DNA from: Rhizoclosmatium globosum | Lineage: Eukaryota > Chytridiomycota > Chytridiomycetes > Chytridiales > Chytriomycetaceae | Assembly (NCBI GenBank): GCA_002104985.1 | Contig: MCGO01000014.1 | Span: 62,001 to 126,000 of the forward strand | DNA: 64,000 nt | Reading direction: 5' to 3' | Shown here: positions 23,899 to 34,865 of the stretch, in pieces | Numbering within the stretch: position 1 is the stretch's first letter | Layout: each line of letters opens with the position of its first letter | Notes under the pieces: generated by a model | The model's input: the letters and a program-made list of their open reading frames with translations, nothing else | Databases searched by the model: none | Told to the model about the DNA's origin: nothing | Position numbers and translations under genes: made by a program

Positions 23899-25095
23899 TC
23901 AATGCATCAATCCATTTGGGATTGGAAGCTGAAACGATTGCTGTTGCATGAATGGCAAATACAAGTCAGTCGAAGTTGAATTCGTGGCGGGCATTTGGTG
24001 TCTAAATTGGTATGGCCCCAAAACAGCAACTTGAGGCTGTTGGGAAGAATGCACGCCACGCTGGTAAGGAGTTCCAGATCTTGCCGCCTTTAAATACTTG
24101 TGGTTTTGGTGGTTTCTCCCAGCGACAGATTGAATCATAAACAAGTCTTCCATCAATGGGCGAGGAGACACAGGAGATCGCAAATACTGCTGCTGTTGCT
24201 GTTGAATTTTCGCCATCGCAACCAGTCTCGTTTTGATACTGTACTCTCTGGCTGCTGCCCTTACGAATGAAAGCCATTGCAAGTACCCCTGCTCGCCATC
24301 CCATAGATCAAATCCAAGCAACAAAACAAGATCGAGCTCAAGCCTGTTCAGCATCTGTGGAGGAACCATGGCAACTTCACTCCAAGTCTAATAAATGATG
24401 AAAAGAGTCAGTTTTCCGGTAAACCTTAGTAATATTCGCTGACAAACACACCTTATTCGTGAACGTATTGCAACACCCATTCGGACTCTTCATCGCAACC
24501 ATCAACGCAGCAACAAACACAGTCTTCGCACTCAAACTCCCAAGCATTCCTTGAACTCTCTCCAAGTCCCCATCAGCCAGACTTGCAAACCCTACTTCCC
24601 CATCACATTGTGTCCCTGAAACAACAGCATTCATCTTTTGCTGAAGTTTATACACGATCCGCAGCGCCATGACGACAACTGAAAGTGAAACTTGCGTCAC
24701 AGATAGGATTGATTGGATGAAGGGGACTACATCGGCTGGGTTGCAGCGGTGTGACAGATGGGTAGTTTGGTATCTTTGCAGAGTTGGATGTGGAAGTGCG
24801 CTGCAAATTGGGTAAACTCATGGTTTGCTGCGGCAGGGGTTGTGGAGTTTGCTGCAGAGGTTGGACTTGGTGGCTGACGTGCAGTGCTTCCGCTGATATG
24901 ACCACTTGACCATGAAGGAGAGGTTGGGGAAATGAAACCAATGTGTCCCATTTGGTGCTTTTGGTCGAATGAAAGCTGCGATAGTGTTTGCGGGATCATA
25001 TTGGGTACTAATTTGATTGCGGCTGGTTTTTTGAGGCAGTGTTGACAGCGATCCTTGTTGCTGGTGGTTCTGCCGATGAAAGAAGGGAGGGACAA
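23899..25095 (-). CDS. cyclin-like protein (Pho80/PCL/CLG1 type)
   Basis: Cyclin-box features in order: FTQFAAHFHIQLCKDTKLP, VVPFIQSILSVTQVSLSVVV, MALRIVYKLQQKMN, KTVFVAALMVAMKSPNGCC and, after an intron at about 24390-24452, TWSEVAMVPPQMLNRLELDL. The last block is the helix-3 to helix-5 pattern of fungal Pho80-like cyclins, which activate Pho85-type CDKs. The C-terminus is Gln-rich (IQQQQQQYL) and probably disordered. A Cys pair near the N-terminus (CQHCLKK) is unusual. One frame break lies near 24741-24760. The N-terminus is open beyond 25095 without an ATG to about 25200, so a further 5' exon or another indel is likely. Confidence 0.7.
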
Positions 25096-25366
25096 TGGCG
25101 GGTGGAGTTTGGTTGAAACTCCTTTATAGGCTGAAACGTGGAAACTGTTTTGCCAAAACGGTTTATTGAAGGGGGTGAGGAGATTGTCAGTGGAGATGGT
25201 GTTTCAAAGTTCGCCCCAAGTGTCTTTTGCCAGTAGAACTCGTGTGATAATTAATTCATGTCAAATAGATGAATTATCTTCGACAGATAATCAGAGCATC
25301 TTTTCACTTATTTGCTCCAATGGAGGCAAACATGCGTTTAAAAACGGTTACCAAAAAAACAACATT

Positions 25367-27498
25367 TTACTTTCTAAACAGAGCCCCATCAGCAGATTGC
25401 CTTGACGCCTCTCCCAAGGTTGTCTGTGACAATCCTGTCCCAAGTTTAGCCATCGCACTCTCTTCCCCAGCTACAATTGTGTGACGATTTGGAGACACCT
25501 TTCGTGGCGATCCACGTGAACGAGAACGTGCAGCAGGAATGCCCCCACCAGTAACATTATCAACACTCATGGGACGATCCATATGGTCCGCACTAACACT
25601 TCCTCGCCGACGGTTCGAAGACATATCAACAGTGTCTCGTTCCTCTTCGTCCTCCTTAACCTGATCTTCATACCCTCCAAAACTCACGGGCCGTTCACCA
25701 CCAAGCACTAATGAGCGAGCTCCTAACATCTCAGGCGCCGCGGCTGCAGGTGGCTCTGGCGCTGCTCGCGGGAGTGTGGACTGTTGCTCAGCAATCACAG
25801 GTACATCTCCAATAGTAGGTAACCCTTCCATCGCGTCTTCATCCGCATCAACGCCTGCGCCATCATCACTTCCAAACACTTCAACCCACTGTTCAATACA
25901 GATTTTGACCAGTGTTCCAATTCCTCCACCTCCTGCACCGATCGCACACATTCCCAAGTCCACCATCGGGTTATTACTCTTAACAAAGTTGGGGCTCCAC
26001 ACGATTGCAAGGTTTCCAGAGTGCATCAGAGTTTTTGCCTGGTTTTTGTGGATGGTATGAAGAAGGTGGAAGAGGGAGCGAAGGAGAAGCAGAGTGGGAA
26101 CCGGGAGTATTCCAAGAAGGATTTCTTTTGCGAATTGAATTTGAGTTGTCTCAGTATCATCTCCAAGAGCTTTTTGGTTTTCGTTAAAGATATGAAACGG
26201 AGGACTGTAAAACCTTACATTGAATCACACGGATGGCATCGTACATAGAGGATTCAAAAATGGGATTGGGTAGGTCTCGGAAAAAGAGTTTCAAGAGTCC
26301 ACATGCTGTATGAACGCCGCCATATTCTTCGAGGTCGATTTTGGGTTCATTGTTGTTGTATTTCTCCTTCACGGCGTTGACACTGACGAGACTCGGAGAG
26401 ACACGGAAGAGGCCTTCGGTTTCAAGTCCTGCAAAAAGAGTTCAGCTGCTTGCGATGGTGATGAACAGCAACACACTACCATGGAGCAAAATGAAACTGA
26501 TGCATTCCTCTACTACTCGTGGGATACCCCATTCCCCTTTGTGGCCCATCAATTGTGTCAACGAAACTCCGAATTGAAGCGATGGGGTGGCTGGATGTCC
26601 CGGAACTGATGCATAGCCCGAAGGTGCGATTCCAGCGATGGATGAAACCACTCCCCATACACTGGACAGAAGCCCACTTGGACCACTTCCTCCGTCAGCT
26701 CGAGCGATATTTGATCGCTTATTGTCCGCACTAAACGTGAAAGATGATGAGTTTAAGTGCGATTCGATTGATTGATGGACTCAACTCTTGAATCATTTTC
26801 GGGATCTTGAATTGGTTTAAAGGCAGAAGAGTCCCCAATATATCCAAATTATGAACCCATTCGACTTTAGCTTGAAACTTTGGACTGCATAAGAAGTCAG
26901 TCGGAGACTCTGGTTGCAAGCGCACATACCTTATCAGTGGACCCATAACTTGCATAATGAGTTTAAACCAGGAAGAAGGATGAACAATATACAGTCGTTT
27001 CAGATTCTTGCGAAACCTTAACAAGAGATCAGAGGGGAAGAGCGGACGAGGCAAATAGAGAGTCGTACTTTCTTTCCAGGAGCTGATACGCCTTCAAAAT
27101 CCATCGAACGCTTGGCTTATGCCGCGATCCACTCGAGAAAATAACGAGTACGTACTCGCTGTCAACCAATTTATCTGTGCGACGAACGAGTGCACTATAG
27201 GTCATCGATTAGACACCCAGGCCGGAGCCTATCCTATTCGACTTACTGCAGCAGCTCATCGTAGTTGCATACTTTTGGATCGGGGAGGTAGCATGAGTAC
27301 AGAGCGAGGATGGGTCGCGAAAGACTGTCAAGGCCTTTTGGGGATCCATAAGTCCAAATAAAGTTGTGTATAGATTAGCGCTGTTATACCTGCATCCTGT
27401 ACAAGTTGCGAGTTGACTAGTGATGAGAGAATAGGATCTATGGCCCTGTCCGGGGATCCGATTGTGTTTGCTCGGTCAAGAGTCGACGGCCGACTCAT
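25367..27498 (-). CDS. p50RhoGAP-like protein: CRAL-TRIO domain plus RhoGAP domain
   Basis: Start ATG 27498 (MSRPSTLDRANTIGSPD). After small introns comes a CRAL-TRIO/Sec14-like module: LSRPILALYSCYLPDP, YVLVIFSSGSRHKPSVRWIL, KNLKRLYIVHPSSWFKLIMQ, AKVEWVHNLDILGTLLPLNQ. The RhoGAP domain follows: FGVSLTQLMGHKGEWGIPRV, GLETEGLFRVSPSLVS with the Arg finger in LFR, VHTACGLLKLFFRDLPNPIF, and NLAIVWSPNFVKSNNP with the conserved Asn. The domain order matches animal ARHGAP1/ARHGAP8, which stimulate GTP hydrolysis by Rho/Cdc42. A Ser/Arg-rich tail of ~190 residues ends in ADGALFRK. Each splice junction I tested keeps frame, so the gene appears intact. Role: polarity and actin regulation (inference). 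Confidence 0.9.
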
Positions 27499-27582
27499 AC
27501 AACAAAAGATTCCACACGAACAAAATCAGTCAAAGTGGTATCGCGCAAGAACATATTTCCTGGCTTATTAATATGAGAACAA

Positions 27583-27804
27583 TCAATTATTTAAACCTCT
27601 GGAATTCCGATACGCTATGAGGCACTGTCGACACTGCTGTTTATGACTCTGTTCCATGGGCAAGGCATTCCTATCACCGAGTTTGGGTTGTAAGTAGAAT
27701 CTGGCTAAAAATAGGATCTTCACCATCATACCATCAACAATGTCATTCGGGTCATAGTTCTCACCCATGATGGCATCTTGAAGAGACTCTGAATCATATC
27801 GCAT
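27583..27804 (-). CDS. small hypothetical ORF
   Basis: 73 residues from ATG 27804 (MRYDSESLQDAIMGENYDP), ending in RNSRGLNN. Composition looks protein-like, with an acidic N-terminal half and a Gln/Cys-rich end, but I do not recognise it. It lies 85 bp upstream of the RhoGAP start on the same strand. It could be an exon of a longer gene whose 5' part would overlap the YbjQ-like gene on the other strand, or a chance ORF. Confidence 0.25.
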   Translation of the reverse strand: MRYDSESLQDAIMGENYDPNDIVDGMMVKILFLARFYLQPKLGDRNALPMEQSHKQQCRQCLIAYRNSRGLNN

Positions 27805-27860
27805 CCGGTAATCTCTTCTCAAGTGGTCGACAAACTGCTTTCTGTAACCTCAAACGCCAA

Positions 27861-28246
27861 ATGAAGAATCAGGTTTTGAACAACTGCGAACGAGCAGCCA
27901 GGATACCAAGTCGTTCAGAATATCGGTATTGATCGAGGAATCACTGTTCGTATCTAAAAGCCTTGTACGGGGGATTTGCATCAGTGAGTTTAACGCTTTG
28001 TCGAGCTTCGTTTCACCGCCTTGTCACACACAAACGCTATATATTGGAGGAGGAAAATCCACCGTGTACATGGAACTAGCTGAAAAGACACGTGAGATTG
28101 CGATGCAGAGATTGTTGGAACACGCAGGATCTAACGGTGACAACGCCATCATCGCCTTTCGTTACGACACCAATGAGATTATGCCAGGAATGACGGAGAT
28201 TGTAGCATATGGTACTGCAGTAGTTATTGGGCAAAAACAGGTCTAA
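27861..28246 (+). CDS. YbjQ/UPF0145 (DUF74) family protein, frame broken
   Basis: The family pattern is complete when three frames are joined: TTANEQPGYQVVQNIGIDRG, ITVR then SKSLVRGI, an intron 27984-28049 (GTGAGT...AG), and STVYMELAEKTREIAMQRLL, NAIIAFRYDTNEI, TEIVAYGTAVVI. YbjQ proteins are small, pentamer-forming proteins of uncertain, possibly metal-related function and are mostly bacterial. Start at ATG 27861 (MKNQVL). One extra base at about 27879 and one at about 27947 shift the frame. The intron shows it has been resident in a eukaryotic genome. Two shifts in ~105 codons could mean decay, but the encoded sequence is otherwise well conserved. Confidence 0.7.
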
Positions 28247-28280
28247 AACGAACGAAGTTGGTACAAAAATTGTCTATTTA

Positions 28281-28952
28281 TTATTCAACAGTATTTGGTC
28301 GTGGACAATATAATCGATTATGCCTTTTCAATGAATCTGGCCGACTGAATAGCTTTCCACACTGGTTACATTCTTGATTACTTGATAGATTAGGAGAGTG
28401 TCGGGTCCTGGTGTGCCTCTGAAGATCGTGAACTCGCGAGAACTTGGAGCCGCAGACTTTACAGACTATGGGTTCTAGAGCAGAGACAGCCATCTTTGGT
28501 TGGATAGCGTTTGGTTCCTTTCGTTTTGAAACTGGGGTGGGGTCCCTTGAACTCATAGCTTGTGGAGACAATGGCGGTGAAATGTACGGCTGAAATCTCA
28601 CAGGCTGCTGAGATGAGAGGTTTAGCTTTGGTACAACTTGTTGTCGTGTCGATAGCTGGTGATGGGTTGGTGTGGCAGAGATAAGGGTAGGGCTGAAGGA
28701 GGCATGTTGATTTTGAAGAACGAAATGCTGTGCTTGTTGGCCGGTTATCACACTTGTTGGCGATGATGGGATAACAAACGGCGGTGAAGGAAGACTTGTT
28801 GAATTGACCATATTCTCCAGTTGCTGGAATTGGTGCTTGTGGGTTGAGAGTTGCTCTCGTAGTGATGGTAACGAGGGACCATTTTGTTGAACGCAGGCAT
28901 GGAACAAGTTCCAAACAGATGGGAGAGACATTGTATGAGTGGCGTCAGTCAT
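28281..28952 (-). CDS. two-finger C2H2 transcription factor
   Basis: Single exon of 223 residues from ATG 28952. Two adjacent zinc fingers sit at the C-terminus (~155-215): CKVCGSKFSRVHDLQRHTRT..H and CNQCGKLFSRPDSLKRHNRL..C, the second ending in Cys, so C2H2 then C2HC, as in many fungal regulators. Both contain an R/D-rich recognition helix (RVHDLQRH, RPDSLKRH). The N-terminal two thirds are Ser/Pro/Gln-rich and probably an activation region. The targets are unknown. Confidence 0.88.
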   Translation of the reverse strand: MTDATHTMSLPSVWNLFHACVQQNGPSLPSLREQLSTHKHQFQQLENMVNSTSLPSPPFVIPSSPTSVITGQQAQHFVLQNQHASFSPTLISATPTHHQLSTRQQVVPKLNLSSQQPVRFQPYISPPLSPQAMSSRDPTPVSKRKEPNAIQPKMAVSALEPIVCKVCGSKFSRVHDLQRHTRTRHSPNLSSNQECNQCGKLFSRPDSLKRHNRLYCPRPNTVE

Positions 28953-29428
28953 TGGATTTCACTGTTCTTTCTTTCTTTTCGGGCTTGCGAAGCGTGAGGA
29001 TGGCGCAAGAGACATCAGCGGCCACAACTATCCTACTCAAATAGATAAGCAGATTCTCAACATATTCGACTTAACATCATCACACCATGTATAGTCCGGA
29101 CAGAGCCACCACTGACCTGATGCCGTCAATTGGTCTGTCGTGATACCCGGGCTTGTGCAATTTTTGCAATTTCAGTGGCCAAATACCAATTTTTCAGAGG
29201 CTCAATCCCCTGTGATTGAAAATTTTCCTTGATATAATGCCAGGCTTGAAGGTGGCAACAGATAGCGTGCTGATACAACCCGAATTTTTTCCGAGCAGTT
29301 GGGCCTCACACCAGCGCCACCTTCCCAAGAACGTCCCTCAAGAAAAATTCCATTTTCCTTGACGCCACTTTCTGAAATCGTATATAACCTGAGAGACCCG
29401 ACTGCAACCACCGATATCGAAACAAGAA
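28953..29428. promoter_or_regulatory. intergenic promoter region with TATA-like box upstream of OPT
   Basis: About 475 bp between divergent starts of the C2H2 gene and the OPT gene. TATATAA at 29381-29387 lies 42 bp before the OPT ATG, which fits a TATA-driven, highly expressed gene. No coding sequence seen. Confidence 0.4.
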
Positions 29429-31890
29429 ATGACCAAAACAGCAGAACTTGTTCAAGAGAAGGAGAACCAACTCGAGGACCTCAAGCAACAGCACCCTGAG
29501 CTTGAAGATGATGTTGAAGTTGATGACATCAAGGAAGTCGAGGAGAGAATGTAAGTTGATCTTGATGCGCGCTGTGTGTATGTTTCCTAACCGGCTGTTA
29601 GCGATTTCATCGTTCCACAAACTGACGAACCATCTACTCCTGCCTTCACCGCTCGTGCCGTGTTCCTGGGAACACTCTGGGTAGTTTTGTTGTCTTTTGC
29701 CAACACCGCCCTCTCTTTCCGTACCGTCGCTTTCTCTGTAGGAGCCAACATTGCCCTCATTTTGTCCTACCCAATGGGTCTCTTTTTGGCTGCAGCTCTT
29801 CCAAGATCAGTGCCAGTCCTCAACCCTGGGCCATTCTCTTTGAAGGAGCACGTCTTGGTTTACATTATGGCTTCTTGTGGAGGTGTGCCATACGGTATTG
29901 ACAACGTTGTTGCCCAGATCATGCCAGACTTGATGGGAAACACTGACATTTCTTTCCTCTCCTCCCTCGGATTTGTGTTGGTAACGCAATTCCTTGGTTA
30001 CGGTCTCTCTGGTCTTACCAGAAGATTCTTGGTTCGTCCAACTGCCATGTGGTGGCCAGGAACCTTGTCTACTATCGCCTTGTTCACTTCCTTCCACAAG
30101 GTTGAGACTGGTGAAATCGACGCTTCTACTCAACGTTACACTATGACTCGTTTCAAGTTCTTCTGGATCGCTTTCTTCACCATGTTTGCCTACTCCTGGA
30201 TTCCAGCCTACGTTGCTCCAGTCCTGCAGGCTGTTTCCCTTGCCTGTCTTGTTGCTGGCCGCGGAAGCGGACCATCTGGAGTCCTTTCGTCCTTCAACAC
30301 TGTTGCTGGATCCGTCTAGTGAGTACAGAAATATCAAAGACAGACAAAGTTACTAACTATGCTTTCCTTAGCAACGGTGTTGGTGTCTTTGGTCTCACTT
30401 TTGACTGGACCTACATCGGATCATATGTCTTCACCTCTCCATTCTGGGCCTTGATGGTCAACTTCTCCGGAACCATCATTTTCCAATGGATTATTGCTCC
30501 ACTCCTTTACTCCTCTGACACTTGGGGTTTGAACCAGAAGATCACTGAGGACCCAGTTACGCAGAACCCACTCTTGAACACCCCACACTTATTCGTCGGA
30601 AACGCCAACGGTACCAAGAAGCAGGGATCCCGTGTCAGACCAACTTACTTCTTCGACAAGACCAAGAACTACGACTTGAACGTCACTGCCTACAACAACG
30701 TCGCCCCAGTCTACATCACCTCCTACTTCGCTCTTGTCTACGGTTGCTCTTTCTTGACTATCACTGCTGCTGTTTCCCACGTTGGTCTCTGGTACGGTCG
30801 GGACATTTACCGTCAATCCATGAACGCTTTCCGTCAGATCCGTGATGAAGTTGACTCTCTGGACAAGCACGTTAAGATGATGGAAGCTTACCCAGACGTT
30901 CCAGACTGGGCCTACCTTGCTTTCCTCGGAGTTACCACCATCGGTGCCCTCTTGGTTTCCATCTTCACCCCATTTAACATGCCATGGTGGGGTATCTTCT
31001 TCAACATCTTCTTGTGTGCCATCTTCATCTTGCCATTCGGTATCGTTCCAGCCATTTCTGGTTTCGGATTGTACTTGAACGTCTTGACTGAATACGTCAT
31101 CGGTCTCATGATTCCAGGACAGACCATCGCTGTCATGGCTTTCAAGTCTTGGGGAACCAACAACTTGATCCAGGCTCTTACTTTGACTCAGGACTTGAAG
31201 CTCGGTCAATACCTCCACATTCCACCATACGCCATGGTTTTCGCTCAGTTCTGGGGAACTTTCTGTAACGCCATTGTTGCCACCAGTGCTTCCTACTACA
31301 TGATGTTCAACACTGGTAACTTGCTCACCAAGTCTGACTGGCGTTACAACGGTTACCAAACCTTCTACTCTGCTGGAGGAATTTGGGGAGCCATTGGTCC
31401 ACAGCGTTTCTTCGGTATTGGATCCCTCTACGAAGGTCTCTTGTGGTGCTTCTTGATTGGTTTCCTTGCTCCATTCGGTCCATGGTTGCTCAACAAGTAC
31501 GTCTACAAGTCCAGATACTGGCACATGGTCAACTTCTCCATCATCTTCACCATCGGTTCCGCTGGTTACCCACAGGTCTTCATTGTCATTCCAATGCTCC
31601 TTGCTTTCATTGCCAAGTACTTGTTCGAGAAGAACAAGGAGTTCTACCAGAAGTACTTGTACGTTATGGGATCTGCTTTCGATGCTTCCTCCGGTGTTGT
31701 TTCCTTGATTATCTCCATCATGTACTTCCAAGGAATCTCGTTCACCACCATCTGGGCCCTTAACCCAGACACCAACAACGTCAACATGGACTACTACTGT
31801 TACCCAGGTTCCACCTACAGTGACTACGACTGTGCTTACTACCTTGCCCAGGGAGGTGACTCTTTGGCTGACGGTACTCCATGTGCTTAG
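29429..31890 (+). CDS. oligopeptide transporter (OPT family)
   Basis: 785 residues in three exons (introns 29551-29601 and 30319-30371), all in phase. About 14-16 hydrophobic helices. Family marks: NPGPFSLKEHV after the first helices, NGVGVFGLTFDW after intron 2, and a HIPPYAMVFAQFWGT block at the position of the family KIPPR motif. OPTs import small peptides or glutathione/metal complexes by proton symport at the plasma membrane. The N-terminus is an acidic cytosolic stretch (LEDDVEVDDIKEVEERI). Codon choice is strikingly biased to C-ending codons such as TTC, ACC and GTC compared with neighbours, as in very highly expressed genes. An open antisense frame of 380 codons (30589-31731) follows from that bias and is not a gene. 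Confidence 0.95.
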
Positions 31891-32205
31891 ATTTCCTTGA
31901 AATGATTCTTAGACTATGATGATACATCTGAATGAATAAATATGTTTTCAGAGTTAATCCTTTTTCCTCTTTCTAAATTAATGCACTCAATTTTTTCCGG
32001 AAATCTTGTCGTTGAGTAAGGAGAGTGTTTGAAGATACGAAATTAACTTGCTAACAAACATTACAACTTACATGAAGTTTCCGGATGGGACAGTCGCCAT
32101 CAAAAATCCCAGATTATAATAAAGAAGGACGTTAAAAGTGCAATTTATTGTAACAAGCAGCAAAGTAAAATCGAAAACAAACAACAACGAACAAAACAAA
32201 CCACA
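31891..32205. other. convergent 3' intergenic region
   Basis: 315 AT-rich bases between the OPT and Skt5-like stop codons, with AATAAAT just after OPT (about 31935) and A/T runs. Nothing else visible. Confidence 0.5.
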
Positions 32206-34757
32206 TTACATCACTGTGCAATCCCCATCTCCAGCGTTAGCACCTTCTTTTCTCCAGTTTCCAGATCTACCCTTCTCTTGTACCTGACCCGACAACCCCT
32301 TCAACTCCTTTAACCTCTGCACGGCTCTCTTATTGTTCTGACCAGCAGCCCTCATGTACCACCTTCGAGCTTCTTCAACATCAGCTCTCACACCAACACC
32401 GTGCTCCGAATAGTATCCGACAGCGTATTCAGCCTTGGCCAGTCCCTTATCGGCAGCTTTTCGCGCCCACAAGTACGCTTCCGTGTCGCTCTGCTTCAAG
32501 ACACCTTCGGCTCCAGTCAAGTACCATCCAGAAAGTGCAAGTTCGGCTTCAGGGTCGCCTTGCTCGGCGGATCGGGTGTACCACGCGATAGAGCGACGAG
32601 CGTCAATTGGGAGGTCGAGGAGTCCGTATTCGTAGCACACACCCAGTTTATATTGCGATGGGGAATATCCGAGTTGTGCACCACGACGGTATAGATCATG
32701 AGCATATGATGGATCCTAGTGAAAACGTTGAGTCGAAGTTATTTGTGCGACGGCAAAAAACACTCACGGGAATGATGACTCCGTTCGTTTCCCCCTTTCC
32801 TTCATACAGTGTCGCCAATTCATGCAAAGCGTGTGGGGTCGTTTCATCAGCCTGACTTCCAGCTCTCTTCAACCAGGTAATACCCTCTCGTGGGTTCTTA
32901 GGTTGACTCAACAGTCCATTCAATAGAATCATTCCAAGTTTGTACATGGCTGCTGTATCTCCCAACGCAGCTGATTTTCGGTAAAACTGCACACTTCGTG
33001 AATAGTCTTTCTTTGTACCAGCGCCGACTTCGTAACAAACGGCGGCACGGTAAGCAGCGGCTGGATGGTTTTGTTTTGAGGCTTGGACGTATAGTGAGAA
33101 GGCTCGGTCATGATCAACAGAGAGCCCCAACGATCCGTTTCCGTAGCATTCAGCGAGGAAGAACATGGCTTCAGGGTATGCCGTACGCCCGCTTTCTGCC
33201 TTACACAGTTTCTTGACCCATTTGAGTCCCTCCGCATACAAAATATCCTGGTTCTTTTTCGCCTTCTTTGGATCTGGGTCGGACTCCATCGCAGCTAATA
33301 GTTGAAAATTGAGCTTTGACCGAGACACTTCAATGAAACTCAACTGTCTCCCGTCGCAATCAAAAACTTTGCAAAGTCGAGCTGAACAGCCGGATCCCAC
33401 TCTTTTTTGCGTTTTGACGATACACTTCCAGACTCTCTCCGTATGGCAAAGTAACTTGTCGACCAGTTGCGTTTGTGCCAGTTGAACGAATTGAACTGCT
33501 GTCGCTATCTGTTCTGACCAAGTTGGGTGGTGCAAAGTTACCCCCAACAGAGGAAGGTGGAGGAGGGATAAATTGTCCAGGAGGGGCAGGCATGTACGGT
33601 ATTGGAGCGCCGTTGGGGCTTATTGACGCACTTCCAGGAGGACCGGGAGGCCAGGTGGACGAACCATGTACCCATACGGATTCATCATCATTGGAGGTGG
33701 TGGTCCATACATCATTGGAGGAGGACGGACAGACTAGTTGTGAACAGAGCCGGTTAAATTGATTTGCTCAAGCCAATTGAGCATCACTCAAAAAACTCAC
33801 TCCGCTGGTGTTTTCTGATGCCGCAGATCCTCCATCTGAAAACGATTCTGAAATAACACTGATTCTACGATCATCGCCGTCTCCAGGTACATAGCTCGCA
33901 ACTCCATTTGACAGAATGCTCTGAAGTTCGCCTTGTTTGTCGTCGCCCTGCTCTGAAGATTCCGTAGATTTTGGAGTTCCCGGAGCAGCTGGGAATGGAG
34001 GACGGACCTGATGTAGTTGTGTCAGTGATAAGGGGGATCCAACAACCAAATTTCCATTTCCATTACCATCCAAGGTGGAGGAGGTCCCGGCATCATTGGA
34101 GGTCGACCAATCATATGAGGTGGAGGAATTCCCATTCCGGAGGAGGTGGCATCATTCCTGACGGAGGCGGCAACCACTGTCCATTTGGTCCCTGATTGAA
34201 AGGATTCGCAATCAGTTTATAAGTCCGCTATTGTCCTCACACCCTCTCGACAGAATTAAACGCTTCTTACCACCATTCCAGGGGGTGGTCGCATAAACGG
34301 AGGAGGAGGCATAAATCCAGGACGTACGATGAAAGGTGGAGGAGCCCCATTGGCATCCCGTTTGGAGCGGTTGAAGGGCTTCCTGGAGCGATTACAGGTG
34401 AGCCTGATGGAGGCGGTGCGTATCCTTGGGGAATAAAACCAGGAGGAGGAGGGGGGCGGAAGCCAGGGGGCGGCATTGCTAATTCAACACGTGCGATTAG
34501 ATTGGTTGTAGCGTATAAAGGAGACCAATCCACTGGGACTAGATCGCTTTTAAAACGACAAAGTACTTACGATATCCAAACTGGGGCGGTGGTGGTCTCA
34601 CTGGAGCGCGCATTGAAGCCGTTGAACCAACTGAGCTTGTCCGTGTAATCCCCTCAGTCGGTGGTCCAATCGAAGACAGGCGCTGCGGAGCCTGGACACC
34701 CATTTGATGAACTCCATTTGTAATGTCTTCCACGCCATTGCTGTCCTGGTTTGACAT
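32206..34757 (-). CDS. Sel1-repeat chitin synthase regulator (Skt5/Chs4-like)
   Basis: Start ATG 34757. The N-terminal third is Pro/Gly-rich (MPPPGFRPPPPPG, QGYAPPPSGSP), split by several introns. Then comes FAKFLIATG and a run of about seven Sel1-type repeats, for example AMFFLAECYGNGSLGL, AAYRAAVCYEVGAGTKKDYS, AMYKLGMILLNGLL, PSQYKLGVCYEYGLLD, AELALSGWYLTGAEGV and AEYAVGYYSEHGVGVR. The protein ends CTVM, a CaaX prenylation box like that of yeast Chs4/Skt5, which recruits and activates chitin synthase III at the bud neck. I infer membrane anchoring and a role in cell wall synthesis. The repeat region is open and consistent with the family. Confidence 0.9.
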
Positions 34758-34865
34758 TGTGTGAGACAATGGATGATGGGCTGTCGATGAAAAATCACCA
34801 AGTCAAAGAGACACAACAAACACGCCATAAACTCGTCAGCATTATTAAACAATTCTAAGCTTTAT

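Noticed and set aside
26540..26555. GTGGCCCAT word resembling the TTGGGCCACAAT repeat
   Set aside because: It matches only partly and falls inside the coding sequence of the RhoGAP domain.
30589..31731. 380-codon open frame on the minus strand inside the OPT gene
   Set aside because: It is the mirror of a strongly codon-biased gene; composition is Glu/Asp/Val/Gln-rich with no domain, and the sense frame is a complete transporter.
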